From: Serratia rubidaea
Lineage (GTDB): Bacteria > Pseudomonadota > Gammaproteobacteria > Enterobacterales > Enterobacteriaceae
DNA length: 64,000 nt
NCBI GenBank assembly: GCA_901472405.1
Contig: LR590463.1
Span: 2,294,001-2,358,000, forward strand
Reading direction: 5' to 3'
Each line of letters opens with the position of its first letter. Positions within the stretch are counted from its first letter, which is position 1. The notes below the pieces were generated by a model. It was not told where the DNA came from, did no database searches, and was given only the letters and a program-made list of their open reading frames with translations. The position numbers and the translations under genes are program-made. Positions 62,842 through 64,000 of the stretch are shown in pieces.

Positions 62842-64000
62842 ATGTTTAGCTTGGACACTTTGCTGCAAGACGCTTTTCCACATCGCAATCCCCCCGCCTG
62901 GCAGCGTAGCCTGCTGAGAAATCTGCTCTTCGAAAAAGAATTTAAACAGTTTGCCGCCGACTATCCGCACCTGCGCGGTCTGGATCTGGTGGAACAGGTG
63001 GTGGACTATTTCAACCTCAGCTGCGAACTGGTGGACGGCGATCTGGAAAACATCCCGAGCCAGGGCCGGTGGTGCTGGTGGCTAATCATCCGATTGGTTC
63101 GCTGGACGGTCTGGCGCTGCTGCGCGCCGTGGCGGCGGTGCGTCAGGATGTGAAAGTGGTCGCCAGCCAGGTGCTGAGCTATATCGAACCGCTGAGCAGC
63201 CTGTTCGTGCCGGTCGATAATGTGGCGTACAAAACCAGCCGTCAGCAGATCCAGGCCATGCAGCAGCAGCTGGAGCGGCAGGGCGTGCTGATTATGTTCC
63301 CGGCCGGAGAGGTGTCGCGCATCAGCCCGCAGGGGATCCGCGACGGCCACTGGCATACCGGTTTTCTGCGACTGGCGGCTAAAGTGCGCGCGCCGATCGT
63401 GCCGATTCATATCAGCGCCCGCAACAGTACGCTGTTTTACCTCGCCTCGCTGGCCTATCGCCCGCTGTCGACGCTGCTGCTGGTGCGTGAAATGTTCCAG
63501 CAGCGCGGCGGCCGCATCAAACTGCGCATCGGCGGCCGCATTCCGTTTAACAACTGGCATGACGGCCACACCAGCGCCCGTGAGCTGGCCGGACGTTTTC
63601 GCCGCCATGTCTACCGTCTGGGCCAGGGAAAAAGCGGGCTGTTCGCCAGCGAATCACCGATTGCCCTGCCGGAAGAGCGTCAGGAGCTGAAAAAGGCGCT
63701 GAAGGCCTGCGAACTGCTGGGAAACACCCCCGACGGCAAAGCAATTTTCCTCTATCGCCGGCAGGACGACGCGCGCTCGCCGATCCTGCGGGAACTGGGA
63801 CGGCTGCGGGAAATCGCCTTCCGCGCGGTGGGGGAAGGCTCCGGCCGCCGCCGCGATCTGGACAGCTACGACGACGACTATTATCACCTGGTGCTGTGGG
63901 ATGAGGATGCGCTGGATATCGTCGGCGCCTACCGTTTTATCCCCACCGGCGAGCAGCTGGAGCGTAAAGGGTTGGCGGGCATCTACAGCAACAGCCTGTT
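62842..64000 (+). CDS. olsF: OlsF-like bifunctional acyltransferase, ornithine lipid synthase (5' part)
   Basis: N-terminal PlsC-type O-acyltransferase domain (VVLVANHPIGSLDG as the acyltransferase His/Asp motif, VLIMFPAGEVSRISPQG, then VPIHISARNST), joined to a C-terminal OlsB-like N-acyltransferase/hemolysin domain beginning about 63720 (AIFLYRRQDDARSPILREL, REIAFRAVGEGSGRRRDLD, DIVGAYRFIPTGEQ). This fusion is the architecture of OlsF, reported to make ornithine lipids in Serratia proteamaculans. One C is missing near 63062 (PSQGPVVLVANHP expected). AAGGAG precedes the ATG. The gene runs off the window. Confidence 0.87.

Overview
The window is a GC-rich enterobacterial chromosome segment. 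Gene content and order point to Serratia or a close relative. It carries the collinear blocks sapA / pspF-pspABCD-ycjXF-tyrR-tpx-ycjG-mpaA-mppA, zntB-fnrS-ttcA, nifJ-emrE-ydbJ-hslJ-ldhA-ydbH-ynbE-ydbL-azoR-hrpA, ydgD-ydgU-asr, rstBA-folM-ydgI-ydgH-pntAB and uspE-fnr-ogt, known from E. coli and Yersinia. It also has genes typical of Serratia: fabV, an OlsF-like ornithine-lipid synthase, and a folE2-led zinc-starvation operon. No tRNA, rRNA, CRISPR array, prophage or transposase was seen.

Layout. 1-5.5 kb: the 5' part of sapA; a probable Zur-controlled operon (GTP cyclohydrolase FolE2, gamma-carbonic-anhydrase-like protein, COG0523 zinc chaperone GTPase); a Fur-controlled RyhB small RNA; a quinone reductase with a divergent LysR regulator. 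5.5-15.2 kb: phage-shock regulon with a sigma-54 promoter, TyrR, thiol peroxidase, and murein-peptide recycling enzymes. 15.4-23.9 kb: MppA, an accessory NmrA-type reductase/LysR pair, ZntB, the anaerobic small RNA FnrS, TtcA, and a heme-oxygenase-fold protein. 24-38.8 kb: pyruvate:flavodoxin oxidoreductase, EmrE, lactate dehydrogenase, the envelope lipid-transport set YdbH/YnbE/YdbL, AzoR, an ERIC element and HrpA. 38.8-48.3 kb: accessory genes, comprising an aminotransferase/amidase pair preceded by a 17-codon reading frame, YdgD/YdgU/Asr, an alpha/beta hydrolase, and a sugar-type LacI/MFS/SDR/FucU cluster. 48.4-64 kb: RstBA, FolM, YdgI, YdgH, PntAB, FabV, UspE, FNR, Ogt and the start of an OlsF-like gene.

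Regulatory connections inside the window are unusually dense. FNR (61 kb) has a candidate site at its own promoter and one correctly placed at fnrS (21.2 kb). RstA (50 kb) has a near-consensus box upstream of asr (43.3 kb). PspF faces the sigma-54 pspA promoter. Zur and Fur sites lie about 2.8 kb apart at the folE2 operon and ryhB.

Quality warning: roughly 28 conserved genes are interrupted by single-base insertions or deletions, mostly in short homopolymers (at least seven each in hrpA and tyrR, three in fnr). The downstream frame always resumes with family-conserved sequence. I read these as sequencing or assembly errors rather than pseudogenes, and give coordinates for the reconstructed genes. 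Some stretches (about 15.9-21.0, 23.2-32.6 and 53.5-61.0 kb) are nearly free of such errors.
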